From Erwinia sp. E602 (GTDB lineage Bacteria; Pseudomonadota; Gammaproteobacteria; Enterobacterales; Enterobacteriaceae): 64,000 nt of DNA. Below the pieces are notes generated by a model. That model did not search any database. It saw only the letters and a program-made list of their open reading frames with translations, and was not told the DNA's origin. Location of the stretch: contig NZ_CP046582.1 in the NCBI RefSeq assembly GCF_018141005.1, positions 3,162,001 to 3,226,000 of the forward strand, in the 5' to 3' direction. Positions 36,839-47,890 of the stretch are shown piece by piece (the stretch's first letter is position 1; the number at the start of each line of letters is the position of its first letter). The position numbers and the translations under genes were made by a program.

Positions 36839-37387
36839 TTACCAGTTCCGGACCGGACCGGTATCAATATGCACAAAGTTACTGCTCGGGTAGTATCCTA
36901 CACCCCCCGCCTTCATGGCTACGGCGGCTTTGCGAATATTGTTTAATGCAATTCCCTCAATATGAAAATCCATCGCCTGGCCAAGGGTGTGATAGCTGTG
37001 TTTTGCCACGCCCCTGCTGTGCGAACGGAGTTCATTGTTGGTATTCAGCGAACGGTAACCGGAGATTAGCTGGACTGGCTTGCGCGTGCCGAGCAACGCC
37101 TGCAGGCGGAAGAGATGGTCGAACAGCTGGGGGTCGATACTTTTTGTTTTATTGGCCCGGTAGTCGCGGAAAAAGTGATTAAGGCGCGTTAACTCCGACT
37201 TATCGTAACTTTTTCCGTTGAAAAATTCAGTCTTTAAGGATTCACCGGTGTTGAGGTTGCTCAGCGTCAGAACCCGCGGGCGCGAAGTAGAGAGTGACGC
37301 GAAAGCCTGTCCGGGAAGCAGTGCCATACCCAGTGCTGCGCCACCCAGCGTCAGCAATTTACGGCGATGAGAGTCGAATTTATCCAT
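36839..37387 (-). CDS. ycbK: Tat-exported M15-like peptidase YcbK
   Basis: 182 residues, same length as E. coli. The N terminus SHRRKLLTLGGAALGMALLP is a twin-arginine signal peptide (RR then KLL), cleaved near AFA. The mature domain is the DUF882/M15 fold of cell-wall carboxypeptidase-like enzymes with ISGYRSLNTNNELR, SYHTLGQAMDFHIEG (putative zinc His and Asp) and FVHIDTGPVRNW. It follows ldtD and precedes gloC, consistent with a peptidoglycan role that has not been shown enzymatically here. Confidence 0.93.
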   Translation of the reverse strand: MDKFDSHRRKLLTLGGAALGMALLPGQAFASLSTSRPRVLTLSNLNTGESLKTEFFNGKSYDKSELTRLNHFFRDYRANKTKSIDPQLFDHLFRLQALLGTRKPVQLISGYRSLNTNNELRSHSRGVAKHSYHTLGQAMDFHIEGIALNNIRKAAVAMKAGGVGYYPSSNFVHIDTGPVRNW

Positions 37388-37573
37388 TAATCTGTATTAC
37401 CTGGCTAAAGAAGTCGGAATGGCGCATTTTGTACACCGTTCCGAACCATAACCGCGGAGGCGTTTGCCGTCAACCGCCGGCTGCGACAATAGAGATCACG
37501 GTCAGGAGAGTGGCCGCTGAACTCGCCCGGAGGCAGCGCGCAGCGGCGGTGGGAACTGCTGATTAATCAACCA

Positions 37574-39430
37574 TTAGAGCAATAACTGACCAGCCCGCGC
37601 CAGCACCTGAACGCCGGAGCGCGCGGTTTGATCATAATTGTAAATATCTGTACGGAACTGCGGCTGGCCGTCATCGGCCACCCAGGCGGTCAGATAATAG
37701 AGGTTGACCGGTACGCGCTGGCGGATAGAGACAAAGCGCGTGTCCCCCTCTTTCAGCGTGCTGGAAATACGGTTGTCGTTCCAGCCGACGTCGCGCAGCA
37801 GCAGGCTGGCCAGATCGGAGGCGCGGTTAACACGCACGCAGCCGGAGCTCAGGGCACGGATATCTTTCTGGAACAGGCCGTGATTAGGCGTGTCGTGCAG
37901 ATAGATGGCGTCCGAACTCGGCATATTGAACTTATAGCGCCCCAGCGAGTTAGTTGGCCCCGGCGCCTGGCGAATGCGGTACGGGAACGACGACGCCGAC
38001 ACCATGCTCCAGTCAATCATCGACGGATCAATGACCTCTGCTTCACTGCTCCAGCCAGACAACAGCTGGTAGTTGTGCTTGTAGAGGTAGGACGGATCCT
38101 GTTTCACCTTCGGCACGATATCTTTGCGTATCAGGGTGGTCGGCACGTTCCACGGCGGGTTAAGTACCACGTTGTTCAGCGCGCTGCGCATCAGCGGCGT
38201 TTTACGATCCGGCCGGCCGACGATCACCCTTGATGAGAGGATTTCGTTACCGTTGACGTAATAGGCCAGTGAGTAGTTGGGGATGTTGACCATGATACCG
38301 TTATGCATATCGTCCGGTAACAGACGCAGACGCTGAATATTCAGCGCCAGCAGCGACACGCGCAGCTGCGGCGAGACGTTCAGCCATTCGCGGGTGCGCG
38401 GACCTATCGCACCGTCGGCTTCCAGCCCCTGCCAGCGCTGGAAGCGTTTCAAGCCCTCGACCAGCTCCGGCGTGTAGATATTGTCGCCGTTGGCGGGCAC
38501 GCTGCCGGTCAGCACGTTGCCCGGATTTTCCGGCGTCACCGCCAGAGGGGTCCCATCAACGGCAGCGGCTGAAGGGCTGACCACCGCCGCACCACCCGCG
38601 TTGCGCGCGGTCGTCGCATCCGGCTGCGCATTGTCATCGTCATGCACCAGCGGGGCATCCACCTGGCCCACCACCTCATCCACCGGCTTTGGCTGCTCGC
38701 TGGCGGCAGACATCATGCCGCTGCGCTGCAGAATATCGCGCAGCGCCGGCACGTCGTTGCTCACCTGACCGGGGCGCAGCGTCTGACGGTCGGTCAGCTG
38801 CGGCCAGGGCCGTTTGTCATCAAGCAGCGTTTTCAGCGCCTGATGCATACGCGCGTACTGCGGATGCTGCGGCGACAGCGACCGGATAAAGCCGCTCAGA
38901 TTGCCGCGCGTCAGCGACGTTTGCCACTGATTAATTGCGGCAACGCCCGGCGCGGCCAGCTTGTAAGGTGCCGTGTTGTAGAGCCAGGTCTCACCCTGAG
39001 CGGGAATGCTGGAGGTGAACTGCAGATAGCCGAGCATGGCGTCAGACAGCACAATATCCCGCGCCTGCCCGCTAACCGACGGGTCGGTCAGCAGCTTAAC
39101 CCACTGGGTAAACTGCGGCTGCACGCCGGAAAGCGCCACTTCGGCCAGCTGCTGCTGAAAAGCACGCACTGCCTGGGGATCCTGCCACATCGGCTGCATG
39201 CCGTGGCTGGCGTAAAGAGGAGCCAGCTGTTTCAGGAACACCACCTGCCCGACGTGGCTGGAAAGCGCCGCAGCCAGCTGAGACTGGCTCTGTGCGGCAG
39301 AGAGATGATGCGTCACGGGAGCGGAAACCGGCGGAATACCGGCCACGGCAGGAAACGCCTGGGTCAGCCCAAGCAAGACACAGTAGCTAAGCAGCTTAGC
39401 CTGCGCGGATAACGATTTCTGCAGCAACAT
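37574..39430 (-). CDS. ldtD: L,D-transpeptidase LdtD (YcbB)
   Basis: 618 residues (615 in E. coli). It forms 3-3 cross-links in peptidoglycan in the periplasm. Order: signal peptide to about residue 30, N-terminal scaffold, a low-complexity linker rich in Ala/Asp/Asn (residues about 245-310), a peptidoglycan-binding domain ([24 protein letters not shown]), and the YkuD catalytic domain with [12 protein letters not shown] and the catalytic Cys of [15 protein letters not shown]. The linker is longer and more Ala/Asp-rich than I recall for E. coli. Upstream is the mukB terminator. Confidence 0.94.
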   Translation of the reverse strand: MLLQKSLSAQAKLLSYCVLLGLTQAFPAVAGIPPVSAPVTHHLSAAQSQSQLAAALSSHVGQVVFLKQLAPLYASHGMQPMWQDPQAVRAFQQQLAEVALSGVQPQFTQWVKLLTDPSVSGQARDIVLSDAMLGYLQFTSSIPAQGETWLYNTAPYKLAAPGVAAINQWQTSLTRGNLSGFIRSLSPQHPQYARMHQALKTLLDDKRPWPQLTDRQTLRPGQVSNDVPALRDILQRSGMMSAASEQPKPVDEVVGQVDAPLVHDDDNAQPDATTARNAGGAAVVSPSAAAVDGTPLAVTPENPGNVLTGSVPANGDNIYTPELVEGLKRFQRWQGLEADGAIGPRTREWLNVSPQLRVSLLALNIQRLRLLPDDMHNGIMVNIPNYSLAYYVNGNEILSSRVIVGRPDRKTPLMRSALNNVVLNPPWNVPTTLIRKDIVPKVKQDPSYLYKHNYQLLSGWSSEAEVIDPSMIDWSMVSASSFPYRIRQAPGPTNSLGRYKFNMPSSDAIYLHDTPNHGLFQKDIRALSSGCVRVNRASDLASLLLRDVGWNDNRISSTLKEGDTRFVSIRQRVPVNLYYLTAWVADDGQPQFRTDIYNYDQTARSGVQVLARAGQLLL

Positions 39431-39495
39431 CCCTGCCCCCTGTAAAGTCAGCCGACGAGGAATTCAGCGGCCATTAACTGATGCTTTAAGTATAT

Positions 39496-39537
39496 AAAAA
39501 GAAAACGGCATTCGCTTAGTGTGTCGCAAATGCCGTT
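39496..39537 (-). terminator. terminator of the mukFEB operon
   Basis: Arms AACGGCATT (39504-39512) and AATGCCGTT (39529-39537), with short extra pairing inside; on the minus strand followed by TTCTTTTTATATAC. A weaker hairpin, CTGGCGG / CCGCCAG, lies between it and the mukB stop. Confidence 0.8.
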
Positions 39538-39597
39538 ACTGAGAGTAATCTGGCGGCAAATAATTTACCACTTTTCCGCCAGCTATTTTTTACCCGA

Positions 39598-42500
39598 TCA
39601 GGCGAGCGGGGCCGCCGCCTCGGTTACCGTCTGCTCGGCGGCAAAGCCGCGCAGCCCGACCACGTGGACGTGTTCGGTATTGTTAACCACCTTACGCACC
39701 AGCTTATAGGTAGTGCCTTTCTCCGGGCTGATGTTTTCCGGTGCCGCGATAATCAGCTGCATTTCCAGACGGTCACACAGCTCGAACAGCGTGGCGATCG
39801 ACCTGGCATCCAGACGCGCTGCCTCATCGAGGAACAGCAGCCGGCACGGTGAAATATCCTTACCGCGCAGCCGGCGTGACTCCTCCTCCCAGCTCTGCAC
39901 CACCATCACCAGGATCGACATCCCGGTACCGATGGCCTCGCCGGTAGAGAGCGCCCCGCTCTCCGCTCGCAGCCAGCCTTCCGCTCCGCGGTTAACCTCA
40001 ACGTCCATCTCCAGGTAGTTGCGGTAGTCCAGCAGCTCCTCGCCGATGGTTTGCGGCGTACGCTGGCCCATATCCATCTGCGGGTTGAGGCGCTGATAGA
40101 GTTTCGCCAGCGCTTCGGAGAAGGTCAGGCGGTTGCTGTTGAACAGGTCCTGATGCTGCTCGTGCTGTTCCGATAACACGTCCAGCAGCGTCGAGTGCGC
40201 TTCGCGCACGTTGACGTTCAGCCGCACGCTCTTCACCTGGCCGAAGCTTACCGCCTGCAGCCCCTGGTTAAGCTGGCGGATGCGGTTCTGCTCGCGCTGG
40301 ATGGTTTTACGGATAATGTTCGCTGCGCTGCGCGAGCTGATCGCCAGCATCTGCTCGCGAGCGGTCAGCTCCTCGGTCAGGCGGTTCAGCTCAATCTCCA
40401 TCTGCTCAATGGCTTCTACCGGGTCATCGGTGCGGATAATATCCTGGCGGATACGCTCGCGCAGATGCTGATAGACGGCGATAAAGAACTGGATCTTGCG
40501 TTCCGGGCGCTTCGGATCTTCCGACAGGCGCAGCACGTCACGCAGATGTTCGTTATCCGCCACCGCCAGACGCAGCGCGCCCAGCGCCTTATCCGACATG
40601 GAGCGCAGTTCATCGCCGCCCAGATAGGCCAGCTCACGCCGGTGCAGACGGCGCTCGACGCCGTTATCTTTCACCAGCCGCAGCACCGCCACCCAGCCGG
40701 CTTTGGCGCTGACCACCTGCTCGCGGCCGATGTGGTATTCGCGCTCCACGCGGCGCAGTTTCTTCTGCAGCGCGTCCATCTCGGCCTCACAGAAGGTGAT
40801 CTGTTTTTCCAGCTGGCTGCGGCGCGCGCGGTTGTTGCTCAGCGCGCTGTACAGTTCGTCGCGGCGCAGGCGCGCCCGCTCTTCCGCGCTGGCGTCCGCC
40901 TGCACGCCGATGTCCTGCATCTCCTGCTGCAGCTCTTTCAGCATTTCACGCTTGGCGTCGTAAGAGCTTTTCAGCGATGCCAGCACCTGGCTGTACTGGG
41001 TCAGCTGGCCCTGATGCTGGCGCAGCTGTTCACGGGCGCGGGCACGTTCACCCTCGGCCTGCTCCAGACGCTGGCGCAGTTTTTCATTCAGGTCGCTGGT
41101 GCCGTTGAGCATGCCGGCGGAATCGGTGTAGCCAAAGTGGGCGCGGCGCTGCACCACTTCGGTCAGGGCAAACGCCTGCTGACGGGCGGCACGCTGCTGC
41201 AGCTGCGCCTGCTGGTAGTCCAGCCGCAGCTGCTCGTGCTGCTCCGGGTCGCTCTGCAGCACCGACAGAACAGGTTCCAGCTTCGCCAGCTGTGCGCCGT
41301 GCTGCTGCACGAAGCGCGCCGCTTCCTGCGCTTCATCCAGCCGTTCGAGGATCTCTTCGTAGCGATCCTGCAGCGTATCGTCCAGCAGCAGGCTGACGCG
41401 CGGCAGCAGGCGGTTGAGGTGAGCCACGCCTTCACGCGCCTGCTCAAACTGCTGGCGCTGCTGCTGGTTCTGGCTTTCATGGTTGGCCAGCGCGCGCTCA
41501 TTCTCCACGCGGCGCTGGTTCAGCTGACGCAGCTCCGCTTCCGGGTCCGCTTCAAAGGCGACGCCAAGATGGCTGCCGATAAAGCGGCTGAACGACTGAT
41601 GCAGGCGCTGAATTTTCTGCACGTCAAAGGACAGAGTGGCATAGCGTTCGGCCAGCGCGTCGCGCTCGGCGTCCAGCCGCTCCAGCTGGGTTTCACGCGC
41701 GGCGCGGCCAAACAGCGGCACCTTCGGAAAGCGCGAGTAGCGCCACTGGCGATCGCCGGCCTTCACCACCACCGCTTTTTCCAGCTCTTCGACGTTGAAT
41801 ACGCTGTCGTCGAACGACTGCGGGTCCCCTTCGATCAGGTAGAGGTCTTCCGGGCAGTCATCCAGCCCGTCCAGCTGTTCGCGCACCAGCGACAGGTCCG
41901 GCACCACGATAGCGTGGCGCGACGGCCCGTACAGCGCCGAGAAGTAAGGCGCGTCGTCGATAGTGACGTCATCATAAATTTCGGACAGCAGCACGCCGCC
42001 GAAACGCTCGGCCAGCGCGTTGAGCCGCGCGTCTTCCGCGCCACCCGGCTGGCTGAGGCGTTCAATCTGCCGTTCACGATCGCGCTTCTGCGCGGCCACG
42101 TCGTCACGCTCAACCGTGGTCTCACGCTCGCGCTCCAGCAGCTGCTGCATGCATTCGGTCACCTGCTGGCTGCTCTCCAGCGGCTGGCCGCTCTGCTCGC
42201 TCAGCTGCGCTAAAATCTCCTGCGCAGCCAGCCACTGCGGTGCCTGGCGCGTCTGGCGGGCAATGCGTTCGCGCAACTGCTCCTGCTCCTGACGCAGAGC
42301 CATACGCTGCTCGCCGGCGGTGGAGACGCTCTCACCCAGCTGTTCAATACGCGCTTCCAGCTCATACTGCAGCGCCTCCAGATCGGCGGCATCGACGCTC
42401 TGACCGTGGCGCTTGCAGAACTCCGCCAGCAGCCGCTCGGCATCCTGCTGCTCGCGCAGGCGCTGCTCCAGCTCTGACACCCTGGATCGCAGCGACTGCA

Positions 42501-44043
42501 GCTGCCCGGCGTGGTGCTGCTGGTTGGCCGCATCGCGCAGCAGATCGCGCCCGACCTGCCACGCCTCGCTGCGGCTGACCGGGCCGGCAATGCGCTGCAC
42601 CAGCTCGAACGCCTGTTCAAACTGGCTGTGCGCCGCCTCGGCCACGCTCATCTTCTGCTCCAGCCGTAGCAGCTGTTCGGTGGCCTCCTGCTCTTTTACC
42701 TGGAAGGTCTCCTGCCACTCGTCGGCGTTATCCACGCTGAGGTCGTTAATCTGGCAAATTTCGCGCGCGCGCTGCAGCGCCTGCAGCGCCTGCTGATACT
42801 GGATCGCCCGGGTCTGCTGCACGTCCAGCGCCTGCTGATAGTCGGCCAGCTGGTTTTTCAGCTCGTCGACTTCCAGCTCGGCGCCTTCGCTGCGCGCTTC
42901 CAGCTCTTCGTGCTGTTCACGCGCTTCCGCCACCACCTCGTTCTGCTCTTCCAGACGGAAGGTCAGCTCTTCGAGATCGGCATCGTAGCGGTCGATTTTT
43001 TCCTGCTGGCGCAGCGCGGTCTGCACCAGGTTCAGGTGATCGCTGGCGCCCTGGTAATCGGTCTCCAGATCGCTTTCGGCGGCGTTGTGCTCGGCCAGCT
43101 CACGTGCCATCTCAACCTGGCGATACTGTTCGGTCGCCAGCTGACGGCGGCTGGTAAACAGCTCGCCGCGCACCTGCACCGCGCCGTCCAGATGGATGCG
43201 GCGCTCGTTAGCGTGGCGCATATAGTCGGCCGCCACGTAGCTGGTCGCTTCTGAAATCAGGTGCTTAAACAGGTCACGGTCGGACTGGGTAACGCGGATC
43301 GCCTCCAGCGTCATGCGGTTTTCACGCAGCGCGCCTTCCATATCCTGGAACGCCTTGCGCACGCCGCTGTTCTCCGGCAACAGGTAGTCGCGCAGGGAGC
43401 GGGTAATGGCGCTGGAGATACCGCCGTACAGAGAAGCCTCAATCAGACGGTAGTATTTGCTGCGGTCGGCGGCGGAGCGCAGGCGACGCGCCACGATGCC
43501 GAGATCGAACATCACGGAGTGGTAGTCGGTGATCGAGTTGTACTGTTTAAACTGTACGCTCTCCATCGCCTCAAATTTGTCTTTCAACTCGCTGAGCGGC
43601 AGCACGCGCGCCTGGCGGGCGTTCACCGTTTCAGTGAGGATTTCGGTCGGGTTAATTGCTACCGGCAGGCCGTGGATGCTGAACGGCTTAATATCCACCT
43701 TGCGATCGCGGCCGGCGACCTGCTGCAGGCGCACGCCGACGATCACCCGCTGATGGCGCGAGTTGACCACGTCGAGCGCCGCATAGCAGACGCCGGGACG
43801 TAATTTGCCGTGCAGGCCTTTATCGCGCGAGCCGGAGGTGGCCCCGGCTTCGGTGGTGTTACGGAAGTGCAGCAGCGTCAGATCGGGGATCAGCGCGGTG
43901 ATAAACGCCGCCATGGTGGTCGATTTACCGGCACCGTTACCGCCCGACAGCGTAGTCACCAGCTCATCAAGGTCAAAGGTGCGGGCAAAAAAACCGTTCC
44001 AGTTAATCAGCGTCAGCGAACGAAACTTTCCACGTTCAATCAT
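39598..44043 (-). CDS. mukB: chromosome partition protein MukB
   Basis: 1481 residues (1486 in E. coli). The SMC-like subunit of the MukBEF condensin. N-terminal head with Walker [17 protein letters not shown] near residue 35, two long coiled-coil arms (residues about 290-640 and 800-1200) interrupted by the hinge around residue 650-790 ([19 protein letters not shown]), and the C-terminal head with the ABC signature [16 protein letters not shown] and Walker [12 protein letters not shown]. Its ATG overlaps the mukE stop by one base. Coding bias is strong, giving long but meaningless frames on the other strand. Confidence 0.98.
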   Translation of the reverse strand: MIERGKFRSLTLINWNGFFARTFDLDELVTTLSGGNGAGKSTTMAAFITALIPDLTLLHFRNTTEAGATSGSRDKGLHGKLRPGVCYAALDVVNSRHQRVIVGVRLQQVAGRDRKVDIKPFSIHGLPVAINPTEILTETVNARQARVLPLSELKDKFEAMESVQFKQYNSITDYHSVMFDLGIVARRLRSAADRSKYYRLIEASLYGGISSAITRSLRDYLLPENSGVRKAFQDMEGALRENRMTLEAIRVTQSDRDLFKHLISEATSYVAADYMRHANERRIHLDGAVQVRGELFTSRRQLATEQYRQVEMARELAEHNAAESDLETDYQGASDHLNLVQTALRQQEKIDRYDADLEELTFRLEEQNEVVAEAREQHEELEARSEGAELEVDELKNQLADYQQALDVQQTRAIQYQQALQALQRAREICQINDLSVDNADEWQETFQVKEQEATEQLLRLEQKMSVAEAAHSQFEQAFELVQRIAGPVSRSEAWQVGRDLLRDAANQQHHAGQLQSLRSRVSELEQRLREQQDAERLLAEFCKRHGQSVDAADLEALQYELEARIEQLGESVSTAGEQRMALRQEQEQLRERIARQTRQAPQWLAAQEILAQLSEQSGQPLESSQQVTECMQQLLERERETTVERDDVAAQKRDRERQIERLSQPGGAEDARLNALAERFGGVLLSEIYDDVTIDDAPYFSALYGPSRHAIVVPDLSLVREQLDGLDDCPEDLYLIEGDPQSFDDSVFNVEELEKAVVVKAGDRQWRYSRFPKVPLFGRAARETQLERLDAERDALAERYATLSFDVQKIQRLHQSFSRFIGSHLGVAFEADPEAELRQLNQRRVENERALANHESQNQQQRQQFEQAREGVAHLNRLLPRVSLLLDDTLQDRYEEILERLDEAQEAARFVQQHGAQLAKLEPVLSVLQSDPEQHEQLRLDYQQAQLQQRAARQQAFALTEVVQRRAHFGYTDSAGMLNGTSDLNEKLRQRLEQAEGERARAREQLRQHQGQLTQYSQVLASLKSSYDAKREMLKELQQEMQDIGVQADASAEERARLRRDELYSALSNNRARRSQLEKQITFCEAEMDALQKKLRRVEREYHIGREQVVSAKAGWVAVLRLVKDNGVERRLHRRELAYLGGDELRSMSDKALGALRLAVADNEHLRDVLRLSEDPKRPERKIQFFIAVYQHLRERIRQDIIRTDDPVEAIEQMEIELNRLTEELTAREQMLAISSRSAANIIRKTIQREQNRIRQLNQGLQAVSFGQVKSVRLNVNVREAHSTLLDVLSEQHEQHQDLFNSNRLTFSEALAKLYQRLNPQMDMGQRTPQTIGEELLDYRNYLEMDVEVNRGAEGWLRAESGALSTGEAIGTGMSILVMVVQSWEEESRRLRGKDISPCRLLFLDEAARLDARSIATLFELCDRLEMQLIIAAPENISPEKGTTYKLVRKVVNNTEHVHVVGLRGFAAEQTVTEAAAPLA

Positions 44044-44759
44044 TACTCTTCTTCTCCACTGTCCGGCGCGCCCTGTTCGGCGTCATTATCGCCCTCTTCA
44101 TCCAGCACCAGCCCGCCTTCCAGCTGCATCGCTTCACCATCCCGGATCATGCGCAGCTGCGCGTCGCGGGCGTCATCGCCGCTGCGCACGTCGGCACCAA
44201 AGCGGAACACCGATTCGGTGATGCGGAACTTGCTGCTGTCGTTGCCCATAAACCACACCATGCCGAGGCGGCGCAGGCGGTTTAACGAGGCGCGCATCTT
44301 TTCCTGCAGCTTCTGCCGGTCGAGATCCGATCCGGTTGAGCGCTGGTTCACCAGCTTCAGCAGCTTGTTCTCATCGGCCAGCGACATCAGTTCGTCGTGC
44401 AGCTCCTGCTGGGTAAAGATGCCCTCATTGGCCAGCCGCTCCGGGCTGAGATAGAGGTAACAGAGGACTTTGCCGACCATCATGTCCATTTCGGACAACA
44501 CCGAGCGTGGGATCAGCGTCGTGGAACGCGGTCGCAGGTAGAAAAAGCCTTCCGGCGCGCGGATCAGCTCAACGTGATAGCGGGCGTAAAACTCTTCCAG
44601 AAACTCCTGATAGTCCATCAGGAAAGCGTGTTGATCTAACTCTTCAATCGCAACGTGGCGTCCTGCCCGTAACTGGCTGTCCAGCGCCGGAAAAATCGGG
44701 TTCGCCAGGGCTTGTGCCAGCTTAACCGGCATCACTTGTTCAATATTTGTCGATGACAT
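44043..44759 (-). CDS. mukE: chromosome partition protein MukE
   Basis: 238 residues (234 in E. coli). MukE bridges MukF and DNA in the condensin complex. It begins [21 protein letters not shown], the E. coli start, and carries winged-helix regions ([20 protein letters not shown]) and an acidic tail. The start at 44759 is chosen over an upstream frame start at 44786 by homology; it overlaps the end of mukF by 20 bases, which implies coupled translation. Confidence 0.96.
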   Translation of the reverse strand: MSSTNIEQVMPVKLAQALANPIFPALDSQLRAGRHVAIEELDQHAFLMDYQEFLEEFYARYHVELIRAPEGFFYLRPRSTTLIPRSVLSEMDMMVGKVLCYLYLSPERLANEGIFTQQELHDELMSLADENKLLKLVNQRSTGSDLDRQKLQEKMRASLNRLRRLGMVWFMGNDSSKFRITESVFRFGADVRSGDDARDAQLRMIRDGEAMQLEGGLVLDEEGDNDAEQGAPDSGEEE

Positions 44760-46062
44760 GTGCCTGCACCTTGGCTCCGTAATCATTAATAGCCTGCCAC
44801 TCGGGCGACAGGCCGGTAAAATCGGCTTCGGCCACGCCTAAGCGTACCGCCTGATCGATCACAATCCGCGCCACGTCAAAATGCCGCACCCGCGGATACT
44901 GCACCAGGTAGTCACGCACCACCAGGCCGAGATCGAGCGGTTTTTTCTGCGCCTTGTAGATAGCCAGCGCCTCTTCAATCATCGCCGCCAGCTGCTCGCG
45001 AATTTCGTTAAACTCTTCGTACTCCAGCTCGGAAGGCAGCTCACCGGTCACCTCGTCACTGCGCAGGGTCAGCTCTTCATCGCGCATGTCGTACAGGCGG
45101 TCGGCGTTGGCGTAGGTGAGCGCCCAGGGGGCGTCGAAGTACGTTTGCAACGACTGGCGCAGGCGCTGGGCAAACACGCGGTTTTTATCCATATCGATGG
45201 CGGTACGGATAAACTTATGCACGTGGCGGTCATAGCCGATCCACAGGTCAATCGCCTGCTGGCCCCAGCTGATGATACGGTCGAGCTTGTTCTGCAGGTC
45301 ATAGACCAGCTTATCGACAAAACCGAGATCGGGGCTGCTCATGGTGGCATCCTGAATGCGCAGCAGGTTGGCCTGCAGCTTATCGCCCGCCGCTTCCAGC
45401 GTATCCTGCAGCTCGCGCAGCGTGCCGGAGGTTTCACTCAGCAGCAGTTCACAGCTGGAGATCGCCGCGCGCCAGTCCTTGTTGAGCAGCTGGGCGATAT
45501 CGTCCTTCACCGACTGCTGCTGCTCGTCCATGATGCGCTGGGTGATATCAATACTGTCGAAGATCTCCGCCACCGAGTATTTCAGCGGCGCAAAGACGTT
45601 GCGGTGCCAGTGGAACTCATCGCCATCCTCTTCAGCCGCATCCGCGGCGCGCTTCAGCTCGCCGGCGACGATCGACAGCTGCATCGACAGGCGCAGCGTG
45701 GAAAACTCGCGCTGGCGAATATAGTAGTCGGTGATGCCGATCGCCAGCGGCGTCAGACGGTAGATGGCATTGCCTTCGGCCTGTTCGCTGGTAAAGCGGT
45801 TCAGCAGGCGCTGGCGCACCATATCATTGATAGCGTTGTTGGCGCGCACCAGCACCGTTTCGCTGGTCTGTTCAAAGCCTTCGCTGACGTGGCGGAATGC
45901 GTCAGTCAGCTCGCCTTCGCTCATTTCGCCATCCATGCGCTCGCCGTTAAGGGTGGCAATCGCCAGCAAAAAAGTCAGACGTTCGGTCGGCAGCGAAACG
46001 GAAAAATCATTTTTTCGCGCCCAGGCCACCAGCTCGGGGATGGTCTGAGAAAAGTCACTCAT
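44740..46062 (-). CDS. mukF: chromosome partition protein MukF (kleisin)
   Basis: 440 residues, same length as E. coli. MukF is the kleisin subunit: N-terminal winged-helix dimerisation domain ([22 protein letters not shown]), a middle helical region that binds MukE, and a C-terminal winged helix that binds the MukB head ([23 protein letters not shown]). Its ATG overlaps the cmoM TGA (ATGA), and its end overlaps mukE, so cmoM-mukF-mukE-mukB form one tightly coupled operon. Confidence 0.97.
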   Translation of the reverse strand: MSDFSQTIPELVAWARKNDFSVSLPTERLTFLLAIATLNGERMDGEMSEGELTDAFRHVSEGFEQTSETVLVRANNAINDMVRQRLLNRFTSEQAEGNAIYRLTPLAIGITDYYIRQREFSTLRLSMQLSIVAGELKRAADAAEEDGDEFHWHRNVFAPLKYSVAEIFDSIDITQRIMDEQQQSVKDDIAQLLNKDWRAAISSCELLLSETSGTLRELQDTLEAAGDKLQANLLRIQDATMSSPDLGFVDKLVYDLQNKLDRIISWGQQAIDLWIGYDRHVHKFIRTAIDMDKNRVFAQRLRQSLQTYFDAPWALTYANADRLYDMRDEELTLRSDEVTGELPSELEYEEFNEIREQLAAMIEEALAIYKAQKKPLDLGLVVRDYLVQYPRVRHFDVARIVIDQAVRLGVAEADFTGLSPEWQAINDYGAKVQAHVIDKY

Positions 46063-46844
46063 AATGCGTCCGCCTTAAAGGGTTTCCGTGCGGTGACGTG
46101 GATATAACGTCCTAAACTCAAAAAGGGCTCCTGATGGCAGTACTGCTTCTCAAAAGCCAGAACCTCGTCAAACCGCTCCGTCTGTTTGTGCTTCTCACGC
46201 ATGTAGTCGTGGAAGACGCGGATACCGGTTTTGTTTTCAATGGTAAAGCCGCAGTCGGCCAGCCAGCCGTATACCTGCTGCGGATCGCGCGGGTAGTCCG
46301 GCGACAGGGTTTTCTTTTTACGCTTGGTCAGGCCGGCCTGCAGATAACCGAAGTTACCCAGCACCATGGTCTGCAAAGTGAGGCCATGAATGTTATAGAA
46401 CATCAGTGACAGTATGCCACCCGGCTTCAGCACATCATACAGCGCCTGCAGCGCCTGCTGGGGCTCGGCCACCCACTCAAGCACCGCGTGAAACAATACC
46501 AGATCGACCGGCCGATCCAAATGTTGACCAACCTGCTGGGCGCTAATTTGTTTGAATTGCATGTTGCCGCTCACACCTTTCTGCTCCGCCAGCAGGCGGG
46601 CGCGGCTGAGCATTTCAGCGGAGAGATCGCACAGCAGCACCTGGTGCCCGCGCCCGGCGATGCCGCAGCCGGTCTGGCCTTCGCCGCCGCCGGCATCCAG
46701 CACCGCCAGCGGCCCCGCAGGCAGCGTGGTCAGCAGCGCGTCCAGCTCCTGCCAGAGGATCGCCTGACGAATGCGGCCTTTGGTGGTGCCGTAAATGTTT
46801 TGCGAGAATTTTTCCGCGATGTCATCAAAGTTGCGATCCTGCAT
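46059..46844 (-). CDS. cmoM: tRNA 5-carboxymethoxyuridine methyltransferase CmoM (SmtA)
   Basis: 261 residues (same as E. coli). A class I SAM methyltransferase with the glycine-rich SAM loop [13 protein letters not shown] near residue 48 and [24 protein letters not shown] at the N terminus. It methylates cmo5U34 of wobble tRNAs to the methyl ester form. It leads the condensin operon and diverges from elyC (127 bases). Confidence 0.95.
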   Translation of the reverse strand: MQDRNFDDIAEKFSQNIYGTTKGRIRQAILWQELDALLTTLPAGPLAVLDAGGGEGQTGCGIAGRGHQVLLCDLSAEMLSRARLLAEQKGVSGNMQFKQISAQQVGQHLDRPVDLVLFHAVLEWVAEPQQALQALYDVLKPGGILSLMFYNIHGLTLQTMVLGNFGYLQAGLTKRKKKTLSPDYPRDPQQVYGWLADCGFTIENKTGIRVFHDYMREKHKQTERFDEVLAFEKQYCHQEPFLSLGRYIHVTARKPFKADAL

Positions 46845-46971
46845 ACCCGCTCCGGCGTCGCGTTAAAAGTAAAGTCACCGGGTATTTTGTCATACACTGG
46901 CAGATAATGAAGCTTTCCCGTGTCACTTCGCCGCCGGATGGCGTTTTTTCGGACAAAAGGAGTCTGTTTCC

Positions 46972-47757
46972 ATGCTTTTCACGCTGAAAAAGGCGATCGG
47001 CGGCCTGCTGATGCCTCTGCCCGCGCTGCTGCTGCTGATCGCGGTGGGTATTTTGCTGCTCTGGTTCAGCCGCTGGCAGAAAACCGGCAAAGTGGTTATT
47101 TCACTTGGCTGGGGAATCATGCTGCTTTTCAGCCTGCAGCCGGTGGCCGATCGGCTGCTGCTGACCACCGAGGCGGGCTGGCCAACGTGGCAGGGACAGC
47201 ACAAGGTTGAGTACGTGGTGGTACTGGGCGGCGGCTACACCTGGAACCCTGACTGGGCCCCCAGCTCGAATATGCTGAATAACAGCCTGCCGCGACTGGC
47301 AGAGGGCATCCGCATCTGGCGGATGAACCCGGGATCGCGGCTGATCGTTACCGGTGGCGCGGCAACCGGCAACGCGGTCAGCTCGGCGGAAGTGACCTCA
47401 AAGGTGGCACAGTCGCTCGGTGTGCCACAGGAGGCGATCATTGCCCTGACCCGGCCGCGGGATACCGAGCAGGAAGCGCGTGAAGTGGCCCGACTTATCG
47501 GCCAACGGCCGTTCGCGCTGGTCACCTCTGCCAGCCATCTGTCGCGGGCGATGATCTTTTTTGAACGCGAAGGCCTGCATCCCTTGCCGGCTCCGGCCAA
47601 CCAGATGGCGGTAACCTCACCGCTTAACCTGTGGGAAAAGATACTGCCGGCGGCGTTCTGGCTCGGGCACAGTGAGCGTGCGGTCTATGAAGGGCTGGGC
47701 AGGATCTGGCAGGCGGTAAAACCGCACAGTTCGGCAGATGAGCCTGGGCAGCAGTGA
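46972..47757 (+). CDS. elyC: envelope biogenesis factor ElyC
   Basis: 261 residues (259 in E. coli). Two N-terminal membrane helices (residues about 10-60) precede a DUF218 domain with YVVVLGGGYTWNPDWAPSSN, GGAATGNAVSSAE and LVTSASHLSRAMIFFEREG. ElyC is needed for peptidoglycan synthesis at low temperature and envelope integrity. The last five codons and the stop lie inside the first unit of a 40-bp repeat array (47740 on). Confidence 0.95.
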   Translation: MLFTLKKAIGGLLMPLPALLLLIAVGILLLWFSRWQKTGKVVISLGWGIMLLFSLQPVADRLLLTTEAGWPTWQGQHKVEYVVVLGGGYTWNPDWAPSSNMLNNSLPRLAEGIRIWRMNPGSRLIVTGGAATGNAVSSAEVTSKVAQSLGVPQEAIIALTRPRDTEQEAREVARLIGQRPFALVTSASHLSRAMIFFEREGLHPLPAPANQMAVTSPLNLWEKILPAAFWLGHSERAVYEGLGRIWQAVKPHSSADEPGQQ

Positions 47758-47890
47758 CTATGTCGCCAGTTCATCTGCTCAGCCAGGGCAGCAGTGACTC
47801 TGCGGCCAGTTCATCAGCTCAGCCAGGGCAGCAGTGACTCTGCTACCAGTTTATCAGCTCAGCCACGGCAGCAGTGACTCTGCGGCCAGC
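47740..47890. repeat. 40-bp tandem repeat, about 3.8 copies, across elyC and ycbJ 3' ends
   Basis: Units at 47740, 47780, 47820 and 47860 (the last partial, to 47890), sharing the core GGCAGCAGTGACT. Units 2 and 3 differ at 3 of 40 positions. Unit 1 holds the elyC stop (TGA 47755-47757). The end of unit 3 plus unit 4 form the last codons and stop of ycbJ on the minus strand. The array appears to be duplicated ycbJ 3' coding sequence. Confidence 0.93.

Noticed and set aside
40195..42213. A 672-codon open frame on the plus strand inside mukB
   Set aside because: It lies wholly antisense to the mukB coiled coil and has a biased, Leu/Gln/His/Ala-rich composition without domains. GC-rich codon use leaves the opposite frame open by chance.
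47740..47890. Reading the 40-bp repeats as a CRISPR array
   Set aside because: The units are directly adjacent with no spacers, part of them is coding, and no cas genes are present.
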